This document shows, piece by piece, positions 1 to 7,355 of a stretch of DNA of 15,221 bases (position 1 is the stretch's first letter; every line of letters begins with the position of its first letter). The position numbers and the translations under genes were made by a program. The stretch is from an uncultured Clostridia bacterium. Its GTDB lineage: Bacteria; Bacillota_A; Clostridia; Oscillospirales; Oscillospiraceae. The stretch covers positions 1 to 15,221 of the forward strand of contig CASEPH010000146.1 of assembly GCA_949289625.1 (NCBI GenBank), read 5' to 3'. The notes below the pieces were generated by a model. It did not search any database. It saw only the letters and a list, made by a program, of their open reading frames with translations, and had not been told where the DNA came from.

Positions 1-981
1 CCGCGGTCTTCCATCTTCAAATCCCGCCCGCTCCAGTTCGATGGCGGCAAAAAACGCCTGCGTCAGGGAAATAAAATGCTTGGCTGGCTTGGAGAGATAC
101 CGGTGCCGGTTGGTGAGCAGTGTAATCTCCCGCTTGATAAAATCTCCATTCAGAAGCAGAGGAAATGCGTGCAGCGGCGGAATGCCGGCCGGGCGGTTTC
201 TCAGGTGGTCGCTGAGAATCATGCCTGTGGCAAAAAAGGCGGCAGTCCCCTGGAAGTACAGGGCCCGGAACATTTGCGGGTAGGCCGTTGTCAGGAGCAC
301 ATTAGGGGTAACGCCCGCCTCCTCGTAGCAGGACAGAATCACCCGAGACAAGGGAATCCCATCCGAGGGGAGGGCTACCGGCAGTCCCGGAAAATCCGCC
401 ATGGAAATTCCCTCCTGTCCGGTGCTCAACAGATGCTCTGCCCGGTCTTGTACATATTCTCGAAACAAATTGTCTGACATGCACAGATACAGCCCGTCGG
501 TCAGCAGGTGGGTGGCCTGCAGCTCCGGATTCTGGGACTGGAACACCCCCACACAGAAATCCATGGCGTTGTCTGCCAGCTGCCGCTCCTGCAGATAGGA
601 AGGGCGGTCGGAGATTCGGACGCTGACACCGGGGTACGTCTTGGTGAAATCCCGCAGGACCTCCGGAATAAAAATGGCCGCCCGGGGGGTGGATACCCCG
701 ATGTGCAGACGCCCGGAGTCCTCATCGGCCACCGCCTTCAGGACAGAGAGAATGTTGCCCTCCGAAGCCACCGCCTCTTTGGCATAGGCCAGGAAAAGTT
801 CTCCCTCATAGGTGAGCTGCACCTTGGGCTTCCGCTGGAACAGTTTGCAGCCGCACTTGGACTCCAGCCGGGCGATATGGCTGCTGAGATTCTGCTGGGA
901 AAGAAACAGCCGGTTGGCGGTTTGAGTAAAGTTCAAATCCTTTGCCGCCTCGGTAAAATAGTACAAACTGATGGTATCCAA
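1..981 (-). CDS. LysR-family transcriptional regulator, 3' end cut by window edge
   Basis: One uninterrupted reading frame of 327 codons runs on the minus strand from a TTG codon at 979-981 to the left edge with no stop. The N-terminal ~60 residues are a typical LysR winged helix-turn-helix: YYFTEAAKDLNFTQTANRL, then LSQQNLSSHIARLE and a C-terminal wing ending LTYEGELF. The rest has the spacing of the type 2 periplasmic-binding-like effector domain (for example DSGRLHIGVSTPRAA near residue 90). TTG is chosen because no in-frame ATG precedes the HTH and a GGGAG ribosome site lies about 9 nt upstream. At 327+ residues the protein must be nearly complete, since LysR proteins are usually about 290-330. 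It is divergent from the aldolase operon, 179 bp away, so it is probably that operon's regulator. Family assignment is secure. The effector is unknown, but is plausibly an operon substrate or intermediate. Confidence 0.93.
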   Translation of the reverse strand, partial: MDTISLYYFTEAAKDLNFTQTANRLFLSQQNLSSHIARLESKCGCKLFQRKPKVQLTYEGELFLAYAKEAVASEGNILSVLKAVADEDSGRLHIGVSTPRAAIFIPEVLRDFTKTYPGVSVRISDRPSYLQERQLADNAMDFCVGVFQSQNPELQATHLLTDGLYLCMSDNLFREYVQDRAEHLLSTGQEGISMADFPGLPVALPSDGIPLSRVILSCYEEAGVTPNVLLTTAYPQMFRALYFQGTAAFFATGMILSDHLRNRPAGIPPLHAFPLLLNGDFIKREITLLTNRHRYLSKPAKHFISLTQAFFAAIELERAGFEDGRPR

Positions 982-1082
982 TCCGCAGCACTCCCTCTCT
1001 TGATATCCGTTCGTTTCGTCAAAACAGAAAAATTGAAAGCAGGCCACAAAAAATTTTTTTGCCCCGCCAAAATTATCTGTGT

Positions 1083-1111
1083 TTTACATTTTACCACGTT
1101 TTTTGTATCTT
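1083..1111 (+). promoter_or_regulatory. Candidate sigma-70-type promoter of the aldolase operon
   Basis: TTTACA at 1083-1088 and TATCTT at 1106-1111 are separated by 17 bp, about 50 bp upstream of the aldolase start. The surroundings are AT-rich, with an A6T7 tract near 1048-1060, in contrast to the GC-rich genes on either side. The match is good at -35 and moderate at -10; no start site is known. Confidence 0.42.
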
Positions 1112-1124
1112 GAATATGGCAAAA
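1101..1124. promoter_or_regulatory. Imperfect dyad, possible LysR-regulator binding site
   Basis: TTTTG at 1101-1105 is matched by its reverse complement CAAAA at 1120-1124, with a partly symmetric TAT..ATA interior. It lies in the divergent regulator/operon spacer and overlaps the candidate -10 element. LysR proteins classically bind interrupted dyads of T-N11-A type. This site is only suggestive, because short dyads are common in AT-rich spacers. Confidence 0.25.
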
Positions 1125-1160
1125 CGCACATATGGTGCAATCTTATGGAGGGAAACCACA

Positions 1161-2162
1161 ATGAAAATCATGGACTGTACCCTGCGGGACGGGGCCAATG
1201 TGGTAGGTAACGGCTTCTCCCCGGTGCTGACCCGAATGATGATCGAGGGACTGCTGCGCAGCAACATCCGCATTATTGAGATGGGCAACGCCAAGGGCTT
1301 GGGCGCCACAGAGAAGGGATCTCCCGCCCCCATCAGCGACGCGGCCTACCTGGATCTGATCCACCCCTATCTGGACCGGGCGGAAATCGGCATGTTTCTG
1401 AACGCCAAGCGCTTTGAGGCAGACAACGTGGCTATGGCTGCGGACAAGGGCATCTCCTTCCTGCGTCTGGGTGCGGACGCGGGAGACGGAAAAACAACCT
1501 ATGACAAGGCCGCCATCATCAAGAAGCACGGCATTAAAGTGCGCTACTCCCTGATGAAGGCCTACCTGCTCACCCCGGAGGAGCTGGCCGAGGAGGCCGC
1601 CGGGCTGGAGGAGCACGGGGTGGACGAGGTCACCATTATGGACTCCGCCGGCACCATGCACCCCGCCGATGCCGGAGCATATGTGGAGGCTCTGAAGGCC
1701 CGCATCAAGATCCCGGTGGGCTTCCACTGCCACAACAACCTGGGGCTCAGCGCCGCCAACGCCCTGGCCGCGGCGGAGCACGGGGCAGACATCCTGGACT
1801 GCGGCCTGCTGGGCATGGCCCGCAGCGCCGGCAACATGCCCACCGAGTTGGCGGTGGCCCTGATGCACCAGCAGGGGAAGGCCCTGGACGTGGACCTGTA
1901 CACCCTGCTTCAGTTTGAGGACCTGGAACTCATCCCCGCCATGGAGAAGGAGGGCTACCACACCCCCCTGAAGCCCAAGGACCTGATTCTGGGCTACAGC
2001 GGCGCCCACTCCTCTTTTATGAAGACCTTCAAGTTGGTGGCCCAGGACTGCGGCGTAGACCTGTATCACCTGATCGTGGAGACCTCCAAGCTGGACCGCA
2101 AGGCCCCCACCGAAGCCCTCATGCGCCAGGTGGCCGCCCAAATCAAGGGGGCAGCAAAATGA
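1161..2162 (+). CDS. DRE-TIM metallolyase, 4-hydroxy-2-oxovalerate-aldolase-like
   Basis: The 333-residue protein starts at ATG 1161, with GGAGGG at 1147-1152 eight bases upstream. An in-frame upstream ATG at 1059 would add a non-homologous tail and has no comparable ribosome site. The DRE-TIM signature is clear: DCTLRDG at residues 5-11 (R9, D10) and the metal-binding FHCHNNLGLS with H189 and H191. The C-terminal SSFMKTFKLVAQDCGVDLYHLIVE resembles the DmpG communication domain. The family cleaves or condenses 2-oxo acids using a divalent metal, and DmpG splits 4-hydroxy-2-oxo acids to pyruvate and an aldehyde. Oddly, the residue matching DmpG His21 is N13 and that matching Tyr291 is H283 (motif GAHSSF). 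There is no acylating aldehyde dehydrogenase partner beside it. It overlaps the next gene by 4 bp (ATGA), implying translational coupling. Fold is certain; the reaction is inferred. Confidence 0.85.
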   Translation: MKIMDCTLRDGANVVGNGFSPVLTRMMIEGLLRSNIRIIEMGNAKGLGATEKGSPAPISDAAYLDLIHPYLDRAEIGMFLNAKRFEADNVAMAADKGISFLRLGADAGDGKTTYDKAAIIKKHGIKVRYSLMKAYLLTPEELAEEAAGLEEHGVDEVTIMDSAGTMHPADAGAYVEALKARIKIPVGFHCHNNLGLSAANALAAAEHGADILDCGLLGMARSAGNMPTELAVALMHQQGKALDVDLYTLLQFEDLELIPAMEKEGYHTPLKPKDLILGYSGAHSSFMKTFKLVAQDCGVDLYHLIVETSKLDRKAPTEALMRQVAAQIKGAAK

Positions 2163-3112
2163 AAATCGCATTGGCTGGACCCTATCCCGCCGGAACCCTG
2201 GAACAGTTTCAAGCGCTTCTCCCGGATCAGACGTTCTTCTCCGTGGAAAGCCAGGAGGACTATGAGGCCCTCACCGATGTGGACTGCATCATCGTCCGCG
2301 TCCTGAAAACCCCGGAAGCCGTTCTGGCCAACAAGCCCAATCTGAAGGCGGTGATCCGCTGGGGGGCCGGGTACGACTCGGTGGACGTCCAGGCCGCCGG
2401 CCGCCGGGGAATTCCCGTTCTCAACACCCCGGGGGTCAACGCCTACGCCGTGGCTGAGCTGGCTCTGGGCATGATGATCACCCTGAACCGCAAAGTCCTG
2501 GGCTACTGGAACAACGTCCAGCAGGGCAACTGGGACCGAGGCGCGTTTGCCTCCCTGTCTCTGAACCATAAGACCGTGGGCATCGTAGGCGGCGGAAACA
2601 TCGGCCGCCGGGTGGCCGCTCTGGTCCAGGCCCTGGGAGCCCAGGTGGTCTACTACGACGCCTTCCGTCTGCCTCCGGAGCGGGAGCAGGAGCTGCACAT
2701 GACCTACGCCCCTCTGGAGGAGCTGCTGGAGCAGGCCGACCTGGTCTCCCTCCACGTCCCCCTGCTGGACAGCACCTACCACATCATCGGGGCGGAGCAG
2801 CTCGCCCGCATGAAGCCCACCGCCTGCCTGGTGAACACCGCCCGGGGCGGACTGGTGGACGACGCCGCGCTGCTCCAGGCCCTTCAAAAGGGGCAGCTGG
2901 CCGGCGCGGGCCTGGACTGTGTGGAGGACGAGGCCTCCCCCGTCACCAAGGGCCTGATGGACGCCCCCAACGTGCTCATCACCCCCCATATCGGCGGGTC
3001 CACCGCCGACCTGGCCGATGCCATGATCCCGGAAATTATAAAAATCATCCGCAATCTCATTGCTGGAAGGAGGAGTGACCATGTAGTGAATCAAAACTTT
3101 CTTTCCGCATAG
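2159..3112 (+). CDS. NAD-type D-isomer-specific 2-hydroxyacid dehydrogenase
   Basis: The 317-residue protein has the full family architecture. A catalytic N-terminal part is followed by the Rossmann motif VGIVGGGNIGRRV (G144-x-G146-x-x-G149). D167 lies at the end of the second strand (VVYYDAF) and favours NAD over NADP. The catalytic triad is R229 in NTARGGLVDD, E258 in the DCVEDEASP region, and H277 in ITPHIGGST. The length is normal for the short family members such as glycerate, hydroxypyruvate and 3-phosphoglycerate dehydrogenase-like enzymes. The ATG overlaps the aldolase stop, so the two are probably co-translated. The enzyme should interconvert a D-2-hydroxy acid and a 2-oxo acid; next to the aldolase, a 2,4-dihydroxy acid / 4-hydroxy-2-oxo acid pair is the natural guess. 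It lacks the extra ACT domains of long serine-pathway PGDH, so a serine-synthesis role is unlikely. Confidence 0.9.
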   Translation: MKIALAGPYPAGTLEQFQALLPDQTFFSVESQEDYEALTDVDCIIVRVLKTPEAVLANKPNLKAVIRWGAGYDSVDVQAAGRRGIPVLNTPGVNAYAVAELALGMMITLNRKVLGYWNNVQQGNWDRGAFASLSLNHKTVGIVGGGNIGRRVAALVQALGAQVVYYDAFRLPPEREQELHMTYAPLEELLEQADLVSLHVPLLDSTYHIIGAEQLARMKPTACLVNTARGGLVDDAALLQALQKGQLAGAGLDCVEDEASPVTKGLMDAPNVLITPHIGGSTADLADAMIPEIIKIIRNLIAGRRSDHVVNQNFLSA

Positions 3113-3169
3113 TGTACCGAATCAAAAAGCAATTCCACACAATGACAGAAAATATTAGGAGGGAAACAT

Positions 3170-4423
3170 ATGGATCCAATGATACTGGCCGTAGCAATTA
3201 TGGCCATCACGGTTCTGGGTTTTATTTTTGAGCCGCTTCCCCTGGTCGTCATCAGTATCGCGGCCTCGCTGATCTATGCCTTTACCGGACTGATTGATAT
3301 GAGCGACGTGTTCGCCAGCTATGGTACGAACACCAATATTCTGATGGTCGCCATGATGGTAATTGGTGCCTCACTGTTTCATTCCGGAATCAGTGAACTG
3401 ATCGGCGTCAAAATGGCAAGCGTTACCGGCAAAAGTGAAAGAAAGGCAATTCTTGTTACCATGATTGCCTCCTGTGCCATCAGTTCCGTTTGTACCAATA
3501 TCGGCGTTATGACGGCACTGGCTCCGCTCGTTACGGCCATGTGTCTGGCCGCGGGTATCGCGCCCAGCAAAGCCCTTCTCTCTCTGCTGTTTGGAGCCCA
3601 GCTGGGCGGATTTAACACGCTGGTGGGCGTGCCGTCCAACGTCCTATCCAGCGGCCTTTTGGAGAGCGCCGGATATGATGGCTTCGGCTTGTTTGACATT
3701 ACTCCCTTCGGCCTCTGCCTGTGTGTCGTCGGTACCATCTATTTTACCGTGTTCGGGTCAAAGATGCTGCGGGACACCGGCTACATTCCGGAATTTGCCC
3801 AGACCGAGCGCAAACCGCTTAATAAGAGGAAGGCGATCATCTCTTGTGTGACGCTGTTTTGCGTGCTGGTGCTGTGCGCCCTCGACCTGGATGTGCTGCC
3901 CATGCACATCGCGGCAGTAATCGGCGCTCTAATTATTGTCGGGACCAAGTGCATGACCGCTCAGGAGGCGTTCCGCGCCATTGATTGGAACTGCCTGTTC
4001 CTGATGGGCTCTCTGTCCGCCGTATCCACCGGCCTTCAGAACAGCGGCGTGGGCAATGTGGTGGCTGATTTTGCCCTGAATATCCTTGGAGACAGCCCCA
4101 GCCCCCTGCTGATTACCACAATTCTGTTCGTTGCGGTGGGCGGACTGACGCAGCTGATGTCCAACACGGCGACGATCCTGCTGTTTATGCCCATTGCGAT
4201 TTCGGTTGCCGAGGCCATCGGCGTGAATCCGTCCTCGGTGGCCATGGTAGTCTGCCTGGCGGGTGCCGCTTCCTATGCAACGCCCTTTGCCGCTCCCCAG
4301 AACATGCTGGCCGCCGGCTGGACGAACTACAAGTTTATGGACTATGTGAAAATCGGCCTGCCGATGGTGGTGCTTACATACATCGTGGTCGCCATCCTGC
4401 TTCCCATTTTCATGCCCTATTAA
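3170..4423 (+). CDS. SLC13/DASS-type anion permease
   Basis: The 417-residue, very hydrophobic protein has about 11 predicted membrane segments in two inverted halves. Each half carries a re-entrant-loop motif of the ion transporter superfamily: GGFNTLVGVPSNVLSSG in the first half and QLMSNTATILLFMPIA in the second. The SNT triplet is typical of divalent anion:sodium symporters (DASS/SLC13, VcINDY-like). The ATG at 3170 follows TAGGAGGG with good spacing. It lies 57 bp after the dehydrogenase with no terminator between, and 19 bp before the hydrolase, so all four genes are probably one transcript. The likely role is sodium-coupled uptake of a di- or carboxylate that feeds the neighbouring enzymes; the substrate cannot be read from sequence. 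Codon composition looks less GC-rich than in the two upstream genes, hinting that the operon was assembled from two parts. Confidence 0.85.
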   Translation: MDPMILAVAIMAITVLGFIFEPLPLVVISIAASLIYAFTGLIDMSDVFASYGTNTNILMVAMMVIGASLFHSGISELIGVKMASVTGKSERKAILVTMIASCAISSVCTNIGVMTALAPLVTAMCLAAGIAPSKALLSLLFGAQLGGFNTLVGVPSNVLSSGLLESAGYDGFGLFDITPFGLCLCVVGTIYFTVFGSKMLRDTGYIPEFAQTERKPLNKRKAIISCVTLFCVLVLCALDLDVLPMHIAAVIGALIIVGTKCMTAQEAFRAIDWNCLFLMGSLSAVSTGLQNSGVGNVVADFALNILGDSPSPLLITTILFVAVGGLTQLMSNTATILLFMPIAISVAEAIGVNPSSVAMVVCLAGAASYATPFAAPQNMLAAGWTNYKFMDYVKIGLPMVVLTYIVVAILLPIFMPY

Positions 4424-4442
4424 ACAGTGAGGCTGGTTGATA

Positions 4443-5288
4443 ATGAGAGAAATTTTGAAAAATGCCTATGACCTGCACGTACACGTGGCCCCTGACGTCA
4501 TTCCACGAAAGTGTGATGACCGGGAGCTGGCACAGAGAATTCAGTCCGCCGGTATGAAGGGCTGCGTGATTAAATGCCATTATTTTGAGACGGCGTCCAG
4601 AGCCGCCTTGCTCCAAAAGGAATTTCCGGAGCTGGAAATTTCCGGAGGGCTAGCCCTGAATCTCTCCGTGGGCGGAATCAATGTACACGCGGTGGAGCGG
4701 TTCGCGCAGATGGGGGGCGGCATCCTGTGGTTTCCCACGATGGACGCCCGGGTATTTCAGGAGCACAAGCATAAAGACGATCCCACCTTTGACGCCTCTG
4801 TGTATCTGCAGGCGACGGATGGCCGCGGCACGCTCTTACCAGAAGCTGAGGCAGTCCTGAAACTGGCGGCCCACCATAACCTGATCGTTGCCACAGGGCA
4901 TCTAAGTGCGGAAGAAGGGCTCTGCGTCGTGCGGGAAGGAAAACGGCTGGGTGTCAAGCAGATGATTTTAACCCATGTAGAGCATCCAGCCCTGCATTAC
5001 AGCGATGAACAGCAGCAGGAAGCTGCATCGTTAGGGGCTTACATCGAGCACAGTTACAACAACGCCTGGTTTGGGCGCTGTACCATCGAGGAGATTGCGC
5101 GCCAGATTCGGGCCGTTGGGTGTGAACACGTGATCCTGACTACTGACTTTGGCCAGCTGGACGCGCCCTTCAGCGATGACGGACTGGAAGAGTACGCAGT
5201 GCAGCTTCAAAAGCTCGGCTTTTCGCTCGACGAGTTGGAGACGATGTTGTGCAAAAATCCAGCAGCTATTCTTTCCGGCCAAGCATAA
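4443..5288 (+). CDS. Amidohydrolase-superfamily protein, DUF6282-like
   Basis: The 281-residue protein starts at ATG 4443, with GAGG at 4429-4432 ten bases upstream; a TTG at 4437 is too close to it. It opens with YDLHVHVAPDV, giving the HxH metal pair H12/H14 of amidohydrolases. Further candidate ligands follow: K44/H46 in IKCHYFET, H153 in ATGHLS, H178 and H181 in LTHVEHP, and D235 in ILTTDFGQ. It ends with KNPAAILSG, the usual C-terminal helix of the superfamily. The layout (DLHxH, PRK near 21-23, SGGLALNLSVGGIN near 67-80) resembles what I recall as DUF6282, a family without assigned function. It is probably a cytosolic metal-dependent hydrolase or lactonase acting on, or making, the substrate of the operon. 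Superfamily membership is well supported; the reaction is not. Confidence 0.75.
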   Translation: MREILKNAYDLHVHVAPDVIPRKCDDRELAQRIQSAGMKGCVIKCHYFETASRAALLQKEFPELEISGGLALNLSVGGINVHAVERFAQMGGGILWFPTMDARVFQEHKHKDDPTFDASVYLQATDGRGTLLPEAEAVLKLAAHHNLIVATGHLSAEEGLCVVREGKRLGVKQMILTHVEHPALHYSDEQQQEAASLGAYIEHSYNNAWFGRCTIEEIARQIRAVGCEHVILTTDFGQLDAPFSDDGLEEYAVQLQKLGFSLDELETMLCKNPAAILSGQA

Positions 5289-5385
5289 TTTGGAAAAGTA
5301 ATATCCCGTCTGCCATTGGAACATTTAAGGCGAGTTTGTTTTCTAACCTTTACCCCAAAATCTGCCCCAGATTCTGACCCATACG

Positions 5386-5427
5386 GAACAAAAACGAGAC
5401 CCGAGCGCGGATTTTTGCGCCCGGGTC
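5386..5427 (-). terminator. Intrinsic terminator behind the integrase relic
   Basis: GACCCGAGCGC (5398-5408) pairs with GCGCCCGGGTC (5417-5427), an 11-bp stem with one mismatch around an 8-nt loop. On the minus strand the stem is followed by TCGTTTTTGTTC, a good U-tract. It lies directly downstream of the integrase 3' end. On the plus strand the trailing sequence is poor in T, so termination of the DUF6282 operon here is possible but weaker. Confidence 0.65.
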
Positions 5428-5458
5428 CCGTTGCTTTTCTGGAATATCTTTTTGCGGT

Positions 5459-6510
5459 TCAGAGGGCCGTTGTCAGCACCCGTTCCATGGCTCTCGCCGT
5501 CTCTTTCTGCGCCGCTGTAGTCATGTGGGCGTAGGTGTCCAGGGTAAATCCGGCGCTGTAGTGCCCCAGCATCCCGGACACTGTTTTCACGTCTACCCCA
5601 TTCTGGAGGGCCAGAGTTGCGAAAGTGTTCCTCAAATCGCGGAACCTGACTCGAGGCAGCCCCGCCCGTTTCAGTACTCGGTGGAGCATGTGGAGCACGC
5701 TGTTCAGGGACATGAGGCCTCCTGTGGGACTGGGGAATACTCAAGGACAGCTTCCCATTTTCTTTTCTGCTGATTCAAAACGTCTATTGTATCCTTTGCC
5801 AGAGGCAGGGTGCGATAGGGCGTTTTTTGTTTCCAGAGGTATCTCCACGATCTCTCCATTGATCCTCACCACCTGCCGTCTTATCCGGAGGCTGTTCTGT
5901 TCTAAATCAAGGTCCACCTATTGCAGGCCGAGAAGTTCCCCCGCGCAGGCCGGTGACCAGCTCTACATAGTAGAGCACGAATACTCCACTTTCCTTTGCC
6001 CCCGCAGGAAGGACGCTAACTGCTCCACCGGAAGAGTTTTTTATCTCTTTGTGCTCGACCGTGAGCAATACGCAGCTTTCAGTCGAGTTGGTGAGGATCG
6101 TTTCTGTTCCCTGGCCAACTCCATAGCAGAGGCGATGATCTGATGGAAATTCCGTACGGTCTTGGGACTCAGGCCCTTGCTCTGCTTCCTGCTCTCGATC
6201 CGCTCTACTCTGCCGCTGCTGAGCAGCTTCTTGTAGAACTTCTGCAAATCCAGAGAAGTGAGTTTGCACAGTGAAATCTTGCCGAAGTGGGGCTTGATGT
6301 GGTTGTTGATATAGCCTCGGTAGGTCTGGTGGGAGGAGGGTCTCACCTTCACTTTGGTATAGTTCTCGAACCAGATATCCATCCATTCTCCCACCGTGTG
6401 TTGCTTCGATCTCACTGGGGCGACCTGCTTTCCCCTCTATGGCCTGCTTCAGCTTAGCTCTGGCCTCCGCCTGAGTCCGGCCCAGGACATTTCGGTAGAT
6501 AGCCCTGCCT
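5459..6510 (-). pseudogene. Tyrosine-recombinase integrase, multiply frameshifted
   Basis: Pieces of one integrase lie in order on the minus strand in changing frames. The first is AIYRNVLGRTQAEARAKL, an N-terminal segment (about 6420-6505). Next comes the SAM-like core-binding domain, with TVGEWMDIWFENYTKVKV and KTVRNFHQIIASAMELA (about 6090-6400). Then come YYVELVTGLR (about 5970), GELLGLQ-stop-VDLDLEQNSLRIRR (about 5870-5945), YRTLPLAKDTIDVLNQQ (about 5760-5815), VFPSPTGG (about 5715) and the catalytic tail (5459-5713). The tail has DLRNTFATLALQNGVDV and the nucleophile motif GHYSAGFTLDTYAH. In the tail, the usual HDLRH reads RDLRN. I see at least four frame changes and one in-frame TAG where Trp is expected. 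Intact relatives are about 400 residues and come from integrative elements of Firmicutes. No gene for an excisionase is recognisable. The protein is certainly inactive, and the zone marks an old integration site. Confidence 0.88.
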
Positions 6511-7009
6511 GTCTATTGCTAATAGCAGTCCTAGTCAGGATTTTATACCATCGTAAAATTTAATCATTGAACTTCCTATACATATACACTTTTCACATTT
6601 GCGATTGTCACCTAGGAAATCGGGTGTCCGATAACAGAAATAGAGTTTTATTTCCATGTGGGAATGATCATGTTAACTCTGTCGTTGAACTCAGATATTA
6701 GGGGAATGTACACTCAAACATAACGTTCTCAATCTCTGCCGCATAGTCCCCAACAGGGCGACAGAATAGTTTTTCAGGGGAGGCATTCGTTTCTGCCACA
6801 TGTCGGTCTACAGGACAAACAGGGAAGGAAGTAACGTTGGCCTCGATCGCTGAGATGTTTCTTCGTTACAGAATTGCCGATTTGGGTAATAAATGATTTG
6901 AATATATCAAACTTGACAAATATGCAAACTACACCCAAAATATTGGACAAGAATAACCGATTCAAACGGCAGAAAATGCTTTGCGCCTAGAATGGCTGAA
7001 AGTAGGTAT
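6511..7009. other. AT-richer decayed intergenic stretch
   Basis: About 500 bp with clearly lower G+C than the operons and no convincing gene. On the minus strand, 6698-6865 stays open for about 55 codons and reads plausibly (for example RPVGDYAAEIENVMFECTF), but it has no start codon near its beginning and no recognised family. It may be another eroded fragment of the same element. I see no tRNA, repeat array or clear attachment site here. Confidence 0.5.
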
Positions 7010-7134
7010 CCCGGGCTAAATTTGATTCTTCGGTTACTGTAACGTTCAAGGCAGGCGACCAGTTTCGTTTTAAACTGCTCTATGGACTCAAACTTTTGCA
7101 GATAGAGCAATTCAAGAAATTTTGCACGGCAGTG
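7010..7134 (-). pseudogene. Putative scrap of an IS3-family transposase C-terminus
   Basis: The minus-strand translation LELLYLQKFESIEQFKTKL followed by VACLERYSNRRIKFSP matches, by eye, the end of IS3-family OrfB. Those proteins typically read ELLYLQEFxSxExFxxEL ... YLxYYNNRRIKAKLxGLSP. The start, the DDE catalytic core and the expected KLKGLSP segment are absent or shifted, so only about 35 codons of similarity remain. It points to a further insertion event in the mobile zone. The match rests on remembered family consensus and needs a search. Confidence 0.45.
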
Positions 7135-7272
7135 CTACCCCAATAATTTCTCTTTCAGTTCATGTCTTTTCGAACGCAATAGGCTTTCACATTGTTCAAT
7201 ACTTTCTAGGAGGCTCAAAAGGTCCGCCAGTTGTTTTCTCACTTGTTTCTCTGCTTCTGTTGTTCCATGCAT
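7135..7272 (-). CDS. Possible 45-residue coiled-coil small protein
   Basis: A short minus-strand frame runs from ATG at 7270-7272 to TAG at 7135-7137. It is strongly helical and charged (TEAEKQVRKQLADLLSLLES ... RSKRHELKEKLLG), with leucines in heptad-like spacing. No convincing Shine-Dalgarno sequence precedes it. It lies in the decayed zone immediately upstream of the IS3-like scrap and shares its frame across the TAG. It could be a small regulatory protein left by an integrative element, the eroded end of a larger gene, or chance. I recognise no family. Confidence 0.28.
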   Translation of the reverse strand: MHGTTEAEKQVRKQLADLLSLLESIEQCESLLRSKRHELKEKLLG

Positions 7273-7355
7273 AGATTCTAAATGATTCTGTATAGAAAGC
7301 TGTCGTATACTTTATTTTTGTTCCATACAACGCTATCATCAAAGAGGTGAGATTT

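Noticed and set aside
1143..2171. Long minus-strand open frame opposite the aldolase gene
   Set aside because: It is the antisense shadow of a GC-rich gene, Gly/Val/Gln/His-rich with no domain and no ribosome site; the plus-strand enzyme is unmistakable.
3066..3085. Strong AAGGAGGAG followed by ATG and an immediate TAG near the dehydrogenase end, resembling the scar of a lost downstream gene
   Set aside because: The same bases encode AGRRSDHVVN in frame, a usual C-terminal ending for this dehydrogenase family, so no lost gene need be invoked.
2066..3094. 342-codon minus-strand frame opposite the dehydrogenase
   Set aside because: Low-complexity GVGQVH-type composition and full overlap with a well-conserved enzyme mark it as a shadow.
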